Below, in pieces: positions 14,001 through 63,200 of a stretch of DNA of 64,000 bases (its first letter is position 1; each line of letters opens with the position of its first letter). The position numbers and the translations under genes were made by a program. The notes under the pieces were generated by a model. It was not told where the DNA came from, did no database searches, and was given only the letters and a program-made list of their open reading frames with translations. Source of the DNA: Cladorhizidae sp. MBARI D1340-BT2 (lineage: Eukaryota > Porifera > Demospongiae > Poecilosclerida > Cladorhizidae); the NCBI GenBank assembly GCA_028752905.1, contig JAQNBH010000011.1, positions 31,866,017-31,930,016 on the forward strand, read 5' to 3'.

Positions 14001-15588
14001 TATTGTATGCTCATTATTGTCGAATATTGTACGCTCATTATTGTCAGATATTGTACGCTCATTATTGTCAGATATTGTATGCTCATTATTGTCAGATATT
14101 GTACTCATTATTGTCAGATATTGTACGCTCATTATTGTCAGATATTGTACACTCATTATTGTCAGATATTGTACTCATTATTGTCAGATATTGTACGCTC
14201 ATTATTGTCAGATATTATATGCTCAGATATTGTACTCATTATTGTCAGATATTGTACGCTCATTATTGTCAGATATTGTATGCTCGTTATTGTCAGATAT
14301 TGTACTCATTATTGTCAGATATTGTACACTCATTATTGTCAGGTATTGTATGCTCATTATTGTCAGATATTGTACGCTCATTATATATAGTCAGATATTG
14401 TACGCTCATTATTGTCAGATATTGTACTCATTATTGTCAGATATTGTACACTCATTATTGTCAGATATTATATGCTCATTATTGTCAGCTATTGTACGCT
14501 CATTATTGTCAGATATTGTACTCATTATCGTCAGATATTGTACACTCATTATTGTCAGATATTATATGCTCATTATTGTCAGCTATTGTACGCTCATTAT
14601 TGTCAGATATTGTACGCTCATTATTGTCAGATATTATATGCTCATTATTGTCAGCTATTGTACGCTCATTATTGTCAGATATTGTACTCATTATTGTCAG
14701 CTATTGTACGCTCATTATTGTCAGATATTGTACACTCATTATTGTCAGATATTATATGCTCATTATTGTCAGCTATTGTACGCTCATTATTGTCAGATAT
14801 TGTACTCATTATTGTCAGCTATTGTACGCTCATTATTGTCAGCTATTGTACGCTCATTATTGTCAGATATTGTACGCTCATTATTGTCAGATATTGTACG
14901 CTCATTAGTCAGATATTGTACGCTCATTATTGGGTTTCTTCCCGAGGATACAGAAACCTTCTGCAATAAACCATAACAAATCTTTGTAACACCTCGTAAC
15001 ACCTCAAACAAGTTGTGCAGTGTAGCTCTGTATGTATTTAAATTGTTGGTGAATTTATATTGCTAAGGATTATGAGTTGCTATTGACATGTACAATAGGT
15101 TACAAATGAGATTGCAAAAAGAAACTTCAAGCCAAACTGTGTGCTGGTGATATTACAGTTCCTGTTGCAGCACGGTTTGATAACTCCTGAAGAGGGTAAG
15201 AATTATTGCACTAGGTATGTGTGTGTGTGTGTGTGCATGTGTGTGGATATCATGTAGCTACATCTATAGTAAGTAACAGTGTGTCACCACATAGCTAGCT
15301 GATGTGGCATGAATGAAAAGAATGTTGTTGTGAGTGCACTTCCTCAGGATTTCATAGATGGAATGTTGTTATTTTTTCGCCAGTAGTGTCTTTAGCTCAC
15401 TGCATATAATTATCACAAATAGCAAATTGGTACTATATTACGTTGAGACTATGATGAAACTCACTAGGCAAGCATTCAGGAGCTGACACCCTGTTTTTCT
15501 ATAATGTTATTGACTTTGTGTTATATTTTATATTGCAGAACCTGAGTATGAAAGGCTAGCTTGCTGTTGCCATGTCCAGTTAACTTAA
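1791..15588 (+). CDS. Nudix hydrolase, NUDT20/24-like (DUF4743 + Nudix), seven exons, N-terminal exon not found
   Basis: Seven exons with GT-AG borders and matching phases (1791-2050, 2753-2816, 3598-3728, 7707-7825, 8353-8485, 15099-15195, 15539-15588) give 283 residues. The first half matches the DUF4743 domain, with landmarks PCLRGWRNE, GVKQYGVHLSGY and LWIARRSPMKATYPCLLDNM. The second half is a Nudix fold whose box reads KECEEEASI where the consensus is REUXEEXGU; the glutamate of the Gx5E part is replaced by Ser, as I recall for this subfamily. The C-terminus, with FKPNCVLVILQFLLQHG and ITPEE, is also typical. Plant NUDT24 and yeast YJR142W relatives hydrolyse damaged thiamin diphosphate; the same role here is inference. 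The missing 5' exon must end with one base of a split codon. Introns total about 13 kb and carry several transposons. Confidence 0.88.
2051..3597. other. Nudix introns 1 and 2
   Basis: Apart from the 64-base exon at 2753-2816, I see no gene. There is a short CAA-rich stretch near 2578-2602 and a small duplicated phrase at 3450-3485 (agtaccacttctgctaca twice). Confidence 0.5.
2753..2816 (+). CDS. Nudix gene exon, DUF4743 middle
   Basis: Acceptor tttgttgtttag, donor a|gtacgt. The 64 bases encode NYAVAESFGKTTLLQCERAG plus S and leave one base for the next exon. They match the family segment between GWRNE and the QYGVH block. Confidence 0.8.
3598..3728 (+). CDS. Nudix gene exon, DUF4743 end
   Basis: Acceptor attgtgcag, donor atg|gtaaca. 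It encodes LLGVKQYGVHLSGYIKT, then GDYKLWIARRS and YPCLLDNM, the most conserved DUF4743 block. It ends in phase 0 just before VAGG of the Nudix domain. Confidence 0.9.
4030..4311 (-). CDS. Possible antisense coding fragment, charged helix, unknown
   Basis: A 93-codon minus-strand frame ends with a strongly charged helix-like stretch, ERNLRNKLRRQERQEQWEQW followed by LRARQEHRLES. The composition looks protein-like, but the upstream part overlaps the end of a degenerate hAT element and no splice partner was found. It could be a leftover exon or chance. It lies inside Nudix intron 3. Confidence 0.2.
   Translation of the reverse strand: MNTQGLYNKLECPLNAYANNGEGKSSSFAYKGPQRLTVPGQHAIHISVWEAGVGERNLRNKLRRQERQEQWEQWLRARQEHRLESKKFLNLAR
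4303..5420 (-). pseudogene. Degenerate hAT transposase (GTF2IRD2/SCAND3/ZBED5-like)
   Basis: Minus-strand fragments in several frames match successive hAT landmarks. Around 5270-5400 there is KPYDSEIIKLCIVEAF, like the KPF/Y-EGEFIKECL segment. Around 5080-5160 there is CISLTIDELSDITNTTPLC, like SLAIDESTDI. Around 4700-4830 there is HAIVKVISNKVLY, like the VMKVVNFIRAK segment. Stops and frameshifts separate them. The right-hand motif ccctgggtattcaattac near 4300 resembles a mutated hAT terminus. This is an old dead copy in Nudix intron 3. Confidence 0.5.
5605..5808. mobile_element. MITE-like element with about 35-bp terminal inverted repeats
   Basis: The left end (gaggaccagtgcacaaa, from 5623) is repeated inverted at the right end (ttttgtgcactggtcctc, to about 5793), and the similarity runs outward to aatatc/gatatt. 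It has no coding capacity. Related half-ends (ttttgtgcactg, gtgcacaaaatag) recur at 6887 and 16323. Confidence 0.45.
6030..6256. repeat. Tandem repeat, 38-41 bp unit, about five copies
   Basis: The units share aacaacttgtgcatgttagc and gaagcaacaact, and diverge by small insertions. The array is intronic in the Nudix gene. Confidence 0.8.
6257..7150. other. Nudix intron 3, no recognisable feature
   Basis: This is unique-looking sequence with short partial inverted repeats around 6450-6500. I recognise no coding or RNA gene. Confidence 0.4.
7386..7508. repeat. Long near-perfect inverted repeat (hairpin)
   Basis: The left arm, about 7386-7440 (starting ataggtaaacagattag), is the near-perfect reverse complement of the right arm, about 7452-7508, with a spacer of roughly 10 bases. 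It follows a GATA-rich stretch (7268-7335). It is probably a foldback element or a repeat-derived cruciform. Confidence 0.75.
7707..7825 (+). CDS. Nudix gene exon carrying the Nudix box
   Basis: Acceptor gtacctag, donor ag|gtaatg. It begins VAGGVEAGSSVLQTLIKECE and continues EEASIGPELAGQARATGTI. The KE..EE core supplies the metal-binding glutamates of the Nudix helix. Confidence 0.9.
7907..8127. mobile_element. Possible small nonautonomous element
   Basis: The left end tagggctagatctaggggg and the right end, read in reverse (ccagggatggatccagagg), resemble each other as imperfect terminal repeats. No target duplication is obvious. Confidence 0.25.
8353..8485 (+). CDS. Nudix gene exon, Nudix fold C-terminal half
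   Basis: Acceptor tctcgtacag, donor cag|gtacgc. It encodes YCHETSEGIERETEFIYELE, then LPSDFIPTPQDNEVSDFYLW and DIDQ. The pattern EFIYELELPSDFIP with a following DNEV is diagnostic of the NUDT20/24 group. Confidence 0.9.
8486..9385. other. Nudix intron 5, left part
   Basis: A 107-codon frame (8727-9050) has no recognisable domain and no flanking splice phase that fits the gene. I treat it as non-coding. Confidence 0.4.
9386..9860. repeat. 24-bp minisatellite, left segment
   Basis: The unit is gtcagatattgtacgctcat plus tatt, about 20 copies, with tac/tat and cgc/tgc variants. The hAT element cuts the array at 9860 and the array resumes at 13299. Open frames through it are repeats of eight residues and are not genes. 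Confidence 0.97.
10025..12211 (-). CDS. hAT transposase, ZNF862/KIAA1586-like, intact 728 aa
   Basis: This single-exon transposase starts at the ATG at 12211. Residues 1-65 are Ser-rich with basic patches. A BED/TTF-like zinc finger follows (C85, C88, H118, H124). The RNase-H-like core shows MADECTDVTNVEEL around 246-259 (first acidic site), VGLGFDGAATFSGRKTGVQ around 307-325 with D312, and the histidine/cysteine cluster HCHCH at 339-343. SDTRWLAHERC marks the helical insertion region. The C-terminal dimerisation domain has VERSFSQMKMIKTRLRNSL, with the likely catalytic Glu671. There are no stops or frameshifts, so the element may be recent or still active. Similarity to vertebrate ZNF862/KIAA1586, which derive from hAT transposases, is by motif memory. 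Confidence 0.92.
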   Translation of the reverse strand: MDIRSYFASTSQASSHANSSDSEDSRTDSSEHVEASSPSLSPPPSKKSKQNKHRSSVSTKRKYSKSWEKDFSWLYYDEDSDGAFCKVCKQSGLQRTGGVWVTQPCRNWKKAVEKMKAHARSDFHIHATQALFAAKGAAKGGTVVQQLQNVLARKRAQNRAAVKCLILLTHFLTKEQVAHSTKFEKLVDVVVRCGSQHLKQFLETAPRNAVYTSRVAVVEFIESLGTWVEESILKRLQKAPMYSLMADECTDVTNVEELSVFCRWEEDGVPVECFLELIPLKKADAETIYSNLIDCLKKKDLQVGRIVGLGFDGAATFSGRKTGVQARIKKHTPHALFIHCHCHLLQLACVQAANKTPGIAHVYRTLTTLWKHFRNSPKRAECLKEVQHVLELPEMKVIKPSDTRWLAHERCVKAVKASYSAIVITIGNIYETSHEPEALGIHGALCKLSTIAAIYLLDFTLPQVAKLSKALQAEQLDLSLISFLVDATVKSLDDAVLPGANWVLELLENVEDLKSSTKVSIDADKILSFQNVVGKPFVADLKANITSRFSSSNAVVSALSIFDPRKVPKPDSVSFPTYGDTSVEKLIAHYGEDRDAETLDGEETVKTAMISTEILTEWKTFRQLLVKQPRDTTASQLKELVSNDMLKAMFPNLHKIASICLSIPVSTASVERSFSQMKMIKTRLRNSLSDCSLSHLMRIAIEAPEVLSESDLEEIVDVWQRKPRRTSV
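12254..12640. repeat. Three tandem copies of about 115-135 bp in the hAT 5' region
   Basis: Each copy begins gacttTaagaccatgacata (ttgaag in the third) and ends near cacgtggtggtgtgtgatg. They lie just upstream of the transposase start, where promoter or subterminal transposase-binding repeats would be expected; that role is inference. Confidence 0.85.
13299..14932. repeat. 24-bp minisatellite, right segment
   Basis: Same unit as 9386-9860, roughly 70 copies, with 22-bp and truncated variants and a sub-block carrying gtcagctattg. The 535- and 505-codon frames through it are repeat artefacts. Confidence 0.97.
15099..15195 (+). CDS. Nudix gene exon after the transposon-filled intron
   Basis: Acceptor tgtacaatag, donor g|gtaaga. 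It encodes VTNEIAKRNFKPNCVLVILQ, then FLLQHGLITPEE. The phase fits the exon ending at 8485, so the 6.6-kb intron with the hAT element can be spliced out without breaking the frame. Confidence 0.9.
15218..15244. repeat. (GT)n microsatellite
   Basis: Short GT run in the last Nudix intron. Confidence 0.8.
15539..15588 (+). CDS. Nudix gene last exon
   Basis: Acceptor tatattgcag. The exon completes a split Glu codon, then reads PEYERLACCCHVQLT and a TAA stop. The PEYE motif continues the ITPEE terminus found in relatives. Confidence 0.8.
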
Positions 15589-15605
15589 CATGTGGTATAT
15601 ATTAA

Positions 15606-15611
15606 AATAAA
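15606..15611 (+). promoter_or_regulatory. Candidate poly(A) signal of the Nudix gene
   Basis: AATAAA lies 18 bases after the Nudix stop codon. This is close but possible for a compact 3' UTR. Confidence 0.4.
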
Positions 15612-17749
15612 ATCTAAAAATATTCCCTCGCCAATGTACTTGATATACGTGTGTGTTTAAAAAAAGTGGGCAATTGATCAAATTTGAGTTGTTGGTATGA
15701 GGTGGTACATCTCTCTCCCTCTTACTCTTCCAATTCCAGTCTCCCCCCCTCCAGTCTCTCCCCCCTCGACTGTACCAGGCACACCCAAACACAGTTGTCT
15801 CAGATCTGATACAAAAATAGCTATATCTTGAGATAGAAGTCTTCACGTGCTCCAGATACATATACACACAACTTGAGCATACATTTTGGGAGGTTTACCC
15901 CTAAGTTGAGTATCGAATAAGTCGTTGTAAGGTGGTATGTACTGATATTTGTGCAGTGGACATGCAGTGGACAACATGGTGTGCATAGTACAATCAATAG
16001 CAACAAGACATGGCATTGTTAGTGGACAACAACGATTGAAAGAAAGCTCAAACGATAGAAAAAGAAAGCTCACACTCGGTGCAGTCCTCCACCCTCAACT
16101 ATAATAATATACTGAAACACCAAAACAACCACTTGAGACAAGAACAAAACTGTTTTATTTCTGATCAAACTGAAAGGAACAAGGCCATACCAATGTAGAT
16201 CACATCCAAGTTTAAAATTGGTACAATATACACAATTTAATTAAATGGTAGAGCCTGAGGGTCATCTAACTGGTTGTGGTCTATAAGTATATATACAGTT
16301 GCCTTTTTTTGTAACAAATGCAGTGCACAAAATAGTAGCCAGTATCACAGTAAAATTGATTTAGGCATTTATTGATCGGGGCAGAACAAATTTTGCGAAT
16401 TTGATCCACCAACAGTCCTCCCCCCACCGCTAGCGATTGATTGTTCGCTGTGACCCTCCCTCCCCCCCCATTCATGATACATGTATAACTATGGTGTATA
16501 GCCATCCTAATCTTGGCTGCTACCAGTAATGATCCCCTGCATGACAGGTTGATGTAGCCATTCCCCTGCATGACAGGTTGATGTAGCCATTCTAGAACAG
16601 ATCCACTAGAGAGTTGATCCCATGGAAGCAATCAACTAAAGGCTACAGAATTATCCACTCAACATGTTCTACTTTTTGTCATTAAATTTTGTATCATCTA
16701 ATGACATAATGATAATGTATGAGTTTCATGTAGGGGTTTTCATGTGGTCCAATAAGGTCAATTCCAATTAGTAGCCATGGACTGTTTGTGGACTGGTATT
16801 TGAATGTCATGAGTTCCAGTACAGACACTACCTGTCTTGAAGATTATTACGTAATGAAGCTGTCATAGCTACCTCTCTGATACAAGGAAATATGATACAC
16901 TTGGTAGCCTCTATCTGAGCAAGAGAACTCGGCTCTCGCCATATTGATGTTAGAACGCTTAGAACTGTGACGGATAATTACATAACAGTAGTCTTACAAA
17001 GTGCTTCCTTTGCCATCGTGAAGGCTAAGAATCTTTAACATTTCCTTTCAAACTCAGTTGTACATGGACCTCTTCTGAACAGCCTGCCCAGCTTAAGGGG
17101 GGATTAAAATTGATTTTCAACCCGCACGCTGACCATGTACTTGTGTTTCAGTGCCTAATGAAAACACTAGAGTAGGGCTTATAATTTCAACTGGCTAGCA
17201 CTTTCCAATTAGGAGCTAAAACTGACCATATGGTTTTATAAGAGTTTGTGAAATATGGTGTAGTCCCCCTAAAACGAGGGAAGTCATTGTATGGCAGACC
17301 TCTCACCACATCCATGCTGGGACATTGATCGACTGGTTCACTGATCCAATTATAGGTAGTCTCTCCAATTATCCAACCTACATCCTCCAAGCAATTTACG
17401 TATACTAATCCTCCTATTCAAAGTTGACAATCAGCGCAAGCATACCCTCAGATTCATTATTGGACTCCACTATGCAGACATCAACTGGAACTTCTTCAGT
17501 GAAGCTTTTTCAGGCACTACAACCTAGAGTAATTCTATCCAAGCTGCCTTGTGTGTGACTGTGACTCCCTGAGCACGGCCATTAGAAGAGCTTGAACAAA
17601 TACACAAACTCTCCAATTACTTGCTGACTATATACCTGACAATACATACCAAATTAAATGAACATTGAATATACATTCACCTACAAGCACAGCCACCATT
17701 TGCATGTAACTTTGTTGAATCAGGAAACAAAAACTCGTTTCAATAACCG
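15612..17749. other. Intergenic space between the two convergent genes
   Basis: No gene is recognised. It contains a 30-bp direct duplication (about 16534-16592, cccctgcatgacaggttgat) and a copy of the MITE-like end motif at 16321-16340. Both genes end toward this segment. Confidence 0.45.
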
Positions 17750-17755
17750 TTTATT
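17750..17755 (-). promoter_or_regulatory. Possible poly(A) signal of the TUT-like gene
   Basis: AATAAA on the minus strand lies about 270 bases after the stop codon at 18027. It is only one of several AT-rich candidates. Confidence 0.3.
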
Positions 17756-18026
17756 CTTGTATATAGCCCCATGTGTTTTATCCTCCTATATATATACCCC
17801 TCCACATGCCAGCAGGAAACGCTGGTCTTGGAATTGCAACCTGTGTGCGTGTGTTGGGTGAACACATTTGACAATATTAACAAAAATAGACTAGAGATTA
17901 AAGATAACAAAACAGTATATACCTTAATAATTAATGTACTCTAGATTTGTGTGTATATATATATATATATATATGCATAGTTGTGCCTGTACATCGTCAC
18001 AGAGAACATTCTATCAATTCCTACAA

Positions 18027-57229
<39,203 letters not shown>

Positions 57230-57290
57230 CTGTCAAACAAAATCATCAATAAAAAAGCTAGACATGACATAGAAAGATGAAGCATCACAT

Positions 57291-60200
57291 TATTATAAGT
57301 CTCTACACTCACACATTATTATAAGTCCTCTACACTCACACATTATTATAAGTCCTCTACACTCACACATTATTATAAGTCCTCTACACTCACACATTAT
57401 TATAAGTCCTCTACACTCACACATTATTATAAGTCCTCTACACTCACACATTATTATAAGTCCTCTACACTCACACATTATTATAAGTCTCTACACTCAC
57501 ACATTATTATAAGTCTCTACACTCACACATTATTATAAGTCTCTACACTCACACATTATTATAAGTCTCTACACTCACACATTATTATAAGTCCTCTACA
57601 CTCACACATTATTATAAGTCTTCTACACTCACACATTATTATAAGTCTCTACACTCACACATTATTATAAGTCCTCTACACTCACACATTATTATAAGTC
57701 TCTACACTCACACATTATTATAAGTCCTCTACACTCACACATTATTATAAGTCTCTACACTCACACATTATTATAAGTCTCTACACTCACACATTATTAT
57801 AAGTCTCTACACTCACACATTATTATAAGTCCTCTACACTCACACATTATTATAAGTCCTCTGCACTCACACATTATTATAAGTCTCTACACTCACACAT
57901 TATTATAAGTCCTCTACACTCACACATTATTATAAGTCCTCTACACTCACACATTATTATAAGTCTCTACACTCACACATTATTATAAGTCCTCTACACT
58001 CACACATTATTATAAGTCCTCTACACTCACACATTATTATAAGTCCTCTACACTCACACATTATTATAAGTCTCTACACTCACACATTATTATAAGTCCT
58101 CTACACTCACACATTATTATAAGTCCTCTACACTCACACATTATTATAAGTCCTCTACACTCACACATTATTATAAGTCTCTACACTCACACATTATTAT
58201 AAGTCCTCTACACTCACACATTATTATAAGTCCTCTACACTCACACATTATTATAAGTCTCTACACTCACACATTATTATAAGTCTCTACACTCACACAT
58301 TATTATAAGTCTCTACACTCACACATTATTATAAGTCTCTACACTCACACATTATTATAAGTCTCTACACTCACACATTATTATAAGTCCTCTACACTCA
58401 CACATTATTATAAGTCTCTACACTCACACATTATTATAAGTCCTCTACACTCACACATTATTATAAGTCCTCTACACTCACACATTATTATAAGTCCTCT
58501 ACACTCACACATTATTATAAGTCCTCTACACTCACACATTATTATAAGTCTCTACACTCACACATTATTATAAGTCCTCTACACTCACACATTATTATAA
58601 GTCCTCTACACTCACACATTATTATAAGTCCTCTACACTCACACATTATTATAAGTCCTCTACACTCACACATTATTATAAGTCCTCTACACTCACACAT
58701 TATTATAAGTCTCTACACTCACACATTATTATAAGTCCTCTACACTCACACATTATTATAAGTCCTCTACACTCACACATTATTATAAGTCTCTACACTC
58801 ACACATTATTATAAGTCCTCTACACTCACACATTATTATAAGTCCTCTACACTCACACATTATTATAAGTCTCTACACTCACACATTATTATAAGTCTCT
58901 ACACTCACACATTATTATAAGTCCTCTACACTCACACATTATTATAAGTCCTCTACACTCACACATTATTATAAGTCCTCTACACTCACACATTATTATA
59001 AGTCTCTACACTCACACATTATTATAAGTCCTCTACACTCACACATTATTATAAGTCTCTACACTCACACATTATTATAAGTCCTCTACACTCACACATT
59101 ATTATAAGTCCTCTACACTCACACATTATTATAAGTCTCTACACTCACACATTATTATAAGTCCTCTACACTCACACATTATTATAAGTCCTCTACACTC
59201 ACACATTATTATAAGTCCTCTACACTCACACATTATTATAAGTCCTCTACACTCACACATTATTATAAGTCTCTACACTCACACATTATTATAAGTCCTC
59301 TACACTCACACATTATTATAAGTCCTCTACACTCACACATTATTATAAGTCCTCTACACTCACACATTATTATAAGTCTCTACACTCACACATTATTATA
59401 AGTCCTCTACACTCACACATTATTATAAGTCCTCTACACTCACACATTATTATAAGTCCTCTACACTCACACATTATTATAAGTCTCTACACTCACACAT
59501 TATTATAAGTCCTCTACACTCACACATTATTATAAGTCCTCTACACTCACACATTATTATAAGTCCTCTACACTCACACATTATTATAAGTCCTCTACAC
59601 TCACACATTATTATAAGTCCTCTACACTCACACATTATTATAAGTCCTCTACACTCACACATTATTATAAGTCCTCTACACTCACACATTATTATAAGTC
59701 TCTACACTCACACATTATTATAAGTCTCTACACTCACACATTATTATAAGTCCTCTACACTCACACATTATTATAAGTCCTCTACACTCACACATTATTA
59801 TAAGTCCTCTACACTCACACATTATTATAAGTCTCTACACTCACACATTATTATAAGTCCTCTACACTCACACATTATTATAAGTCTCTACACTCACACA
59901 TTATTATAAGTCTCTACACTCACACATTATTATAAGTCCTCTACACTCACACATTATTATAAGTCTCTACACTCACACATTATTATAAGTCCTCTACACT
60001 CACACATTATAAGTCTCTACACTCACACATTATTATAAGTCTCTACACTCACACATTATTATAAGTCTCTACACTCACACATTATTATAGTCTCTACACT
60101 CACACATTATTATAAGTCTCTACACTCACACATTATTATAAGTCTCTACACTCACACATTATTATAAGTCCTCTACACTCACACATTATTATAAGTCTCT

Positions 60201-63200
60201 ACACTCACACATTATTATAAGTCCTCTACACTCACACATTATTATAAGTCCTCTACACTCACACATTATTATAAGTCTCTACACTCAGACATTATTATAA
60301 GTCTCTACACTCACACATTATTATAAGTCCTCTACACTCACACATTATTATAAGTCTCTACACTCACACATTATTATAAGTCTCTACACTCACACATTAT
60401 TATAAGTCCTCTACACTCACACATTATTATAAGTCTCTACACTCACAACATTATTATAAGTCCTCTACACTCACACATTATTATAAGTCTCTACACTCAC
60501 ACATTATTATAAGTCCTCTACACTCACACATTATTATAAGTCTCTACACTCACACATTATTATAAGTCCTCTACACTCACACATTATTATAAGTCCTCTA
60601 CACTCACACATTATTATAAGTCTCTACACTCACACATTATTATAAGTCCTCTACACTCACACATTATTATAAGTCTCTACACTCACACATTATTATAAGT
60701 CCTCTACACTCACACATTATTATAAGTCTCTACACTCACACATTATTATAAGTCCTCTACACTCACACATTATTATAAGTCTCTACACTCACACATTATT
60801 ATAAGTCTCTACACTCACACATTATTATAAGTCCTCTACACTCACACATTATTATAAGTCTCTACACTCACACATTATTATAAGTCCTCTACACTCACAC
60901 ATTATTATAAGTCTCTACACTCACACATTATTATAAGTCTCTACACTCACACATATTATAAGTCCTCTACACTCACACATTATTATAAGTCCTCTACACT
61001 CACACATTATTATAAGTCTCTACACTCACACATTATTATAAGTCTCTACACTCACACATTATTATAAGTCCTCTACACTCACACATTATTATAAGTCCTC
61101 TACACTCACACATTATTATAAGTCTCTACACTCACACATTATTATAAGTCTCTACACTCACACATTATTATAAGTCCTCTACACTCACACATTATTATAA
61201 GTCCTCTACACTCACACATTATTATAAGTCCTCTACACTCACACATTATTATAAGTCCTCTACACTCACACATTATTATAAGTCCTCTACACTCACACAT
61301 TATTATAAGTCCTCTACACTCACACATTATTATAAGTCCTCTACACTCACACATTATTATAAGTCCTCTACACTCACACATTATTATAAGTCCTCTACAC
61401 TCACACATTATTATAAGTCCTCTACACTCACACATTATTATAAGTCCTCTACACTCACACATTATTATAAGTCCTCTACACTCACACATTATTATAAGTC
61501 CTCTACACTCACACATTATTATAAGTCCTCTACACTCACACATTATTATAAGTCCTCTACACTCACACATTATTATAAGTCCTCTACACTCACACATTAT
61601 TATAAGTCCTCTACACTCACACATTATTATAAGTCCTCTACACTCACACATTATTATAAGTCCTCTACACTCACACATTATTATAAGTCCTCTACACTCA
61701 CACATTATTATAAGTCCTCTACACTCACACATTATTATAAGTCCTCTACACTCACACATTATTATAAGTCCTCTACACTCACACATTATTATAAGTCCTC
61801 TACACTCACACATTATTATAAGTCCTCTACACTCACACATTATTATAAGTCCTCTACACTCACACATTATTATAAGTCCTCTACACTCACACATTATTAT
61901 AAGTCCTCTACACTCACACATTATTATAAGTCCTCTACACTCACACATTATTATAAGTCCTCTACACTCACACATTATTAAGTCCTCTACACTCACACAT
62001 TATTATAAGTCCTCTACACTCACACATTATTATAAGTCCTCTACACTCACACATTATTATAAGTCCTCTACACTCACACATTATTATAAGTCCTCTACAC
62101 TCACACATTATTATAAGTCCTCTACACTCACACATTATTATAAGTCCTCTACACTCACACATTATTATAAGTCCTCTACACTCACACATTATTATAAGTC
62201 CTCTACACTCACACATTATTATAAGTCCTCTACACTCACACATTATTATAAGTCCTCTACACTCACACATTATTATAAGTCCTCTACACTCACACATTAT
62301 TATAAGTCCTCTACACTCACACATTATTATAAGTCCTCTACACTCACACATTATTATAAGTCCTCTACACTCACACATTATTATAAGTCCTCTACACTCA
62401 CACATTATTATAAGTCCTCTACACTCACACATTATTATAAGTCCTCTACACTCACACATTATTATAAGTCCTCTACACTCACACATTATTATAAGTCCTC
62501 TACACTCACACATTATTATAAGTCCTCTACACTCACACATTATTATAAGTCCTCTACACTCACACATTATTATAAGTCCTCTACACTCACACATTATTAT
62601 AAGTCCTCTACACTCACACATTATTATAAGTCCTCTACACTCACACATTATTATAAGTCCTCTACACTCACACATTATTATAAGTCCTCTACACTCACAC
62701 ATTATTATAAGTCCTCTACACTCACACATTATTATAAGTCCTCTACACTCACACATTATTATAAGTCCTCTACACTCACACATTATTATAAGTCCTCTAC
62801 ACTCACACATTATTATAAGTCCTCTACACTCACACATTATTATAAGTCCTCTACACTCACACATTATTATAAGTCCTCTACACTCACACATTATTATAAG
62901 TCCTCTACACTCACACATTATTATAAGTCCTCTACACTCACACATTATTATAAGTCCTCTACACTCACACATTATTATAAGTCCTCTACACTCACACATT
63001 ATTATAAGTCCTCTACACTCACACATTATTATAAGTCCTCTACACTCACACATTATTATAAGTCCTCTACACTCACACATTATTATAAGTCTCTACACTC
63101 ACACATTATTATAAGTCCTCTACACTCACACATTATTATAAGTCCTCTACACTCACACATTATTATAAGTCCTCTACACTCACACATTATTATAAGTCCT

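Noticed and set aside
13301..14976. Plus-strand frames of 505-535 codons (LIIVRYCT-type repeats)
   Set aside because: They are read-through of a 24-bp tandem repeat, open in all three plus frames because 24 is a multiple of three. No domain, no splice context.
61142..63080. Minus-strand frames of 284 and 370 codons (MCECRGLII repeats)
   Set aside because: The homogeneous 27-bp satellite is simply in phase; the same repeat a few kilobases away has no frame because of the 26-bp units.
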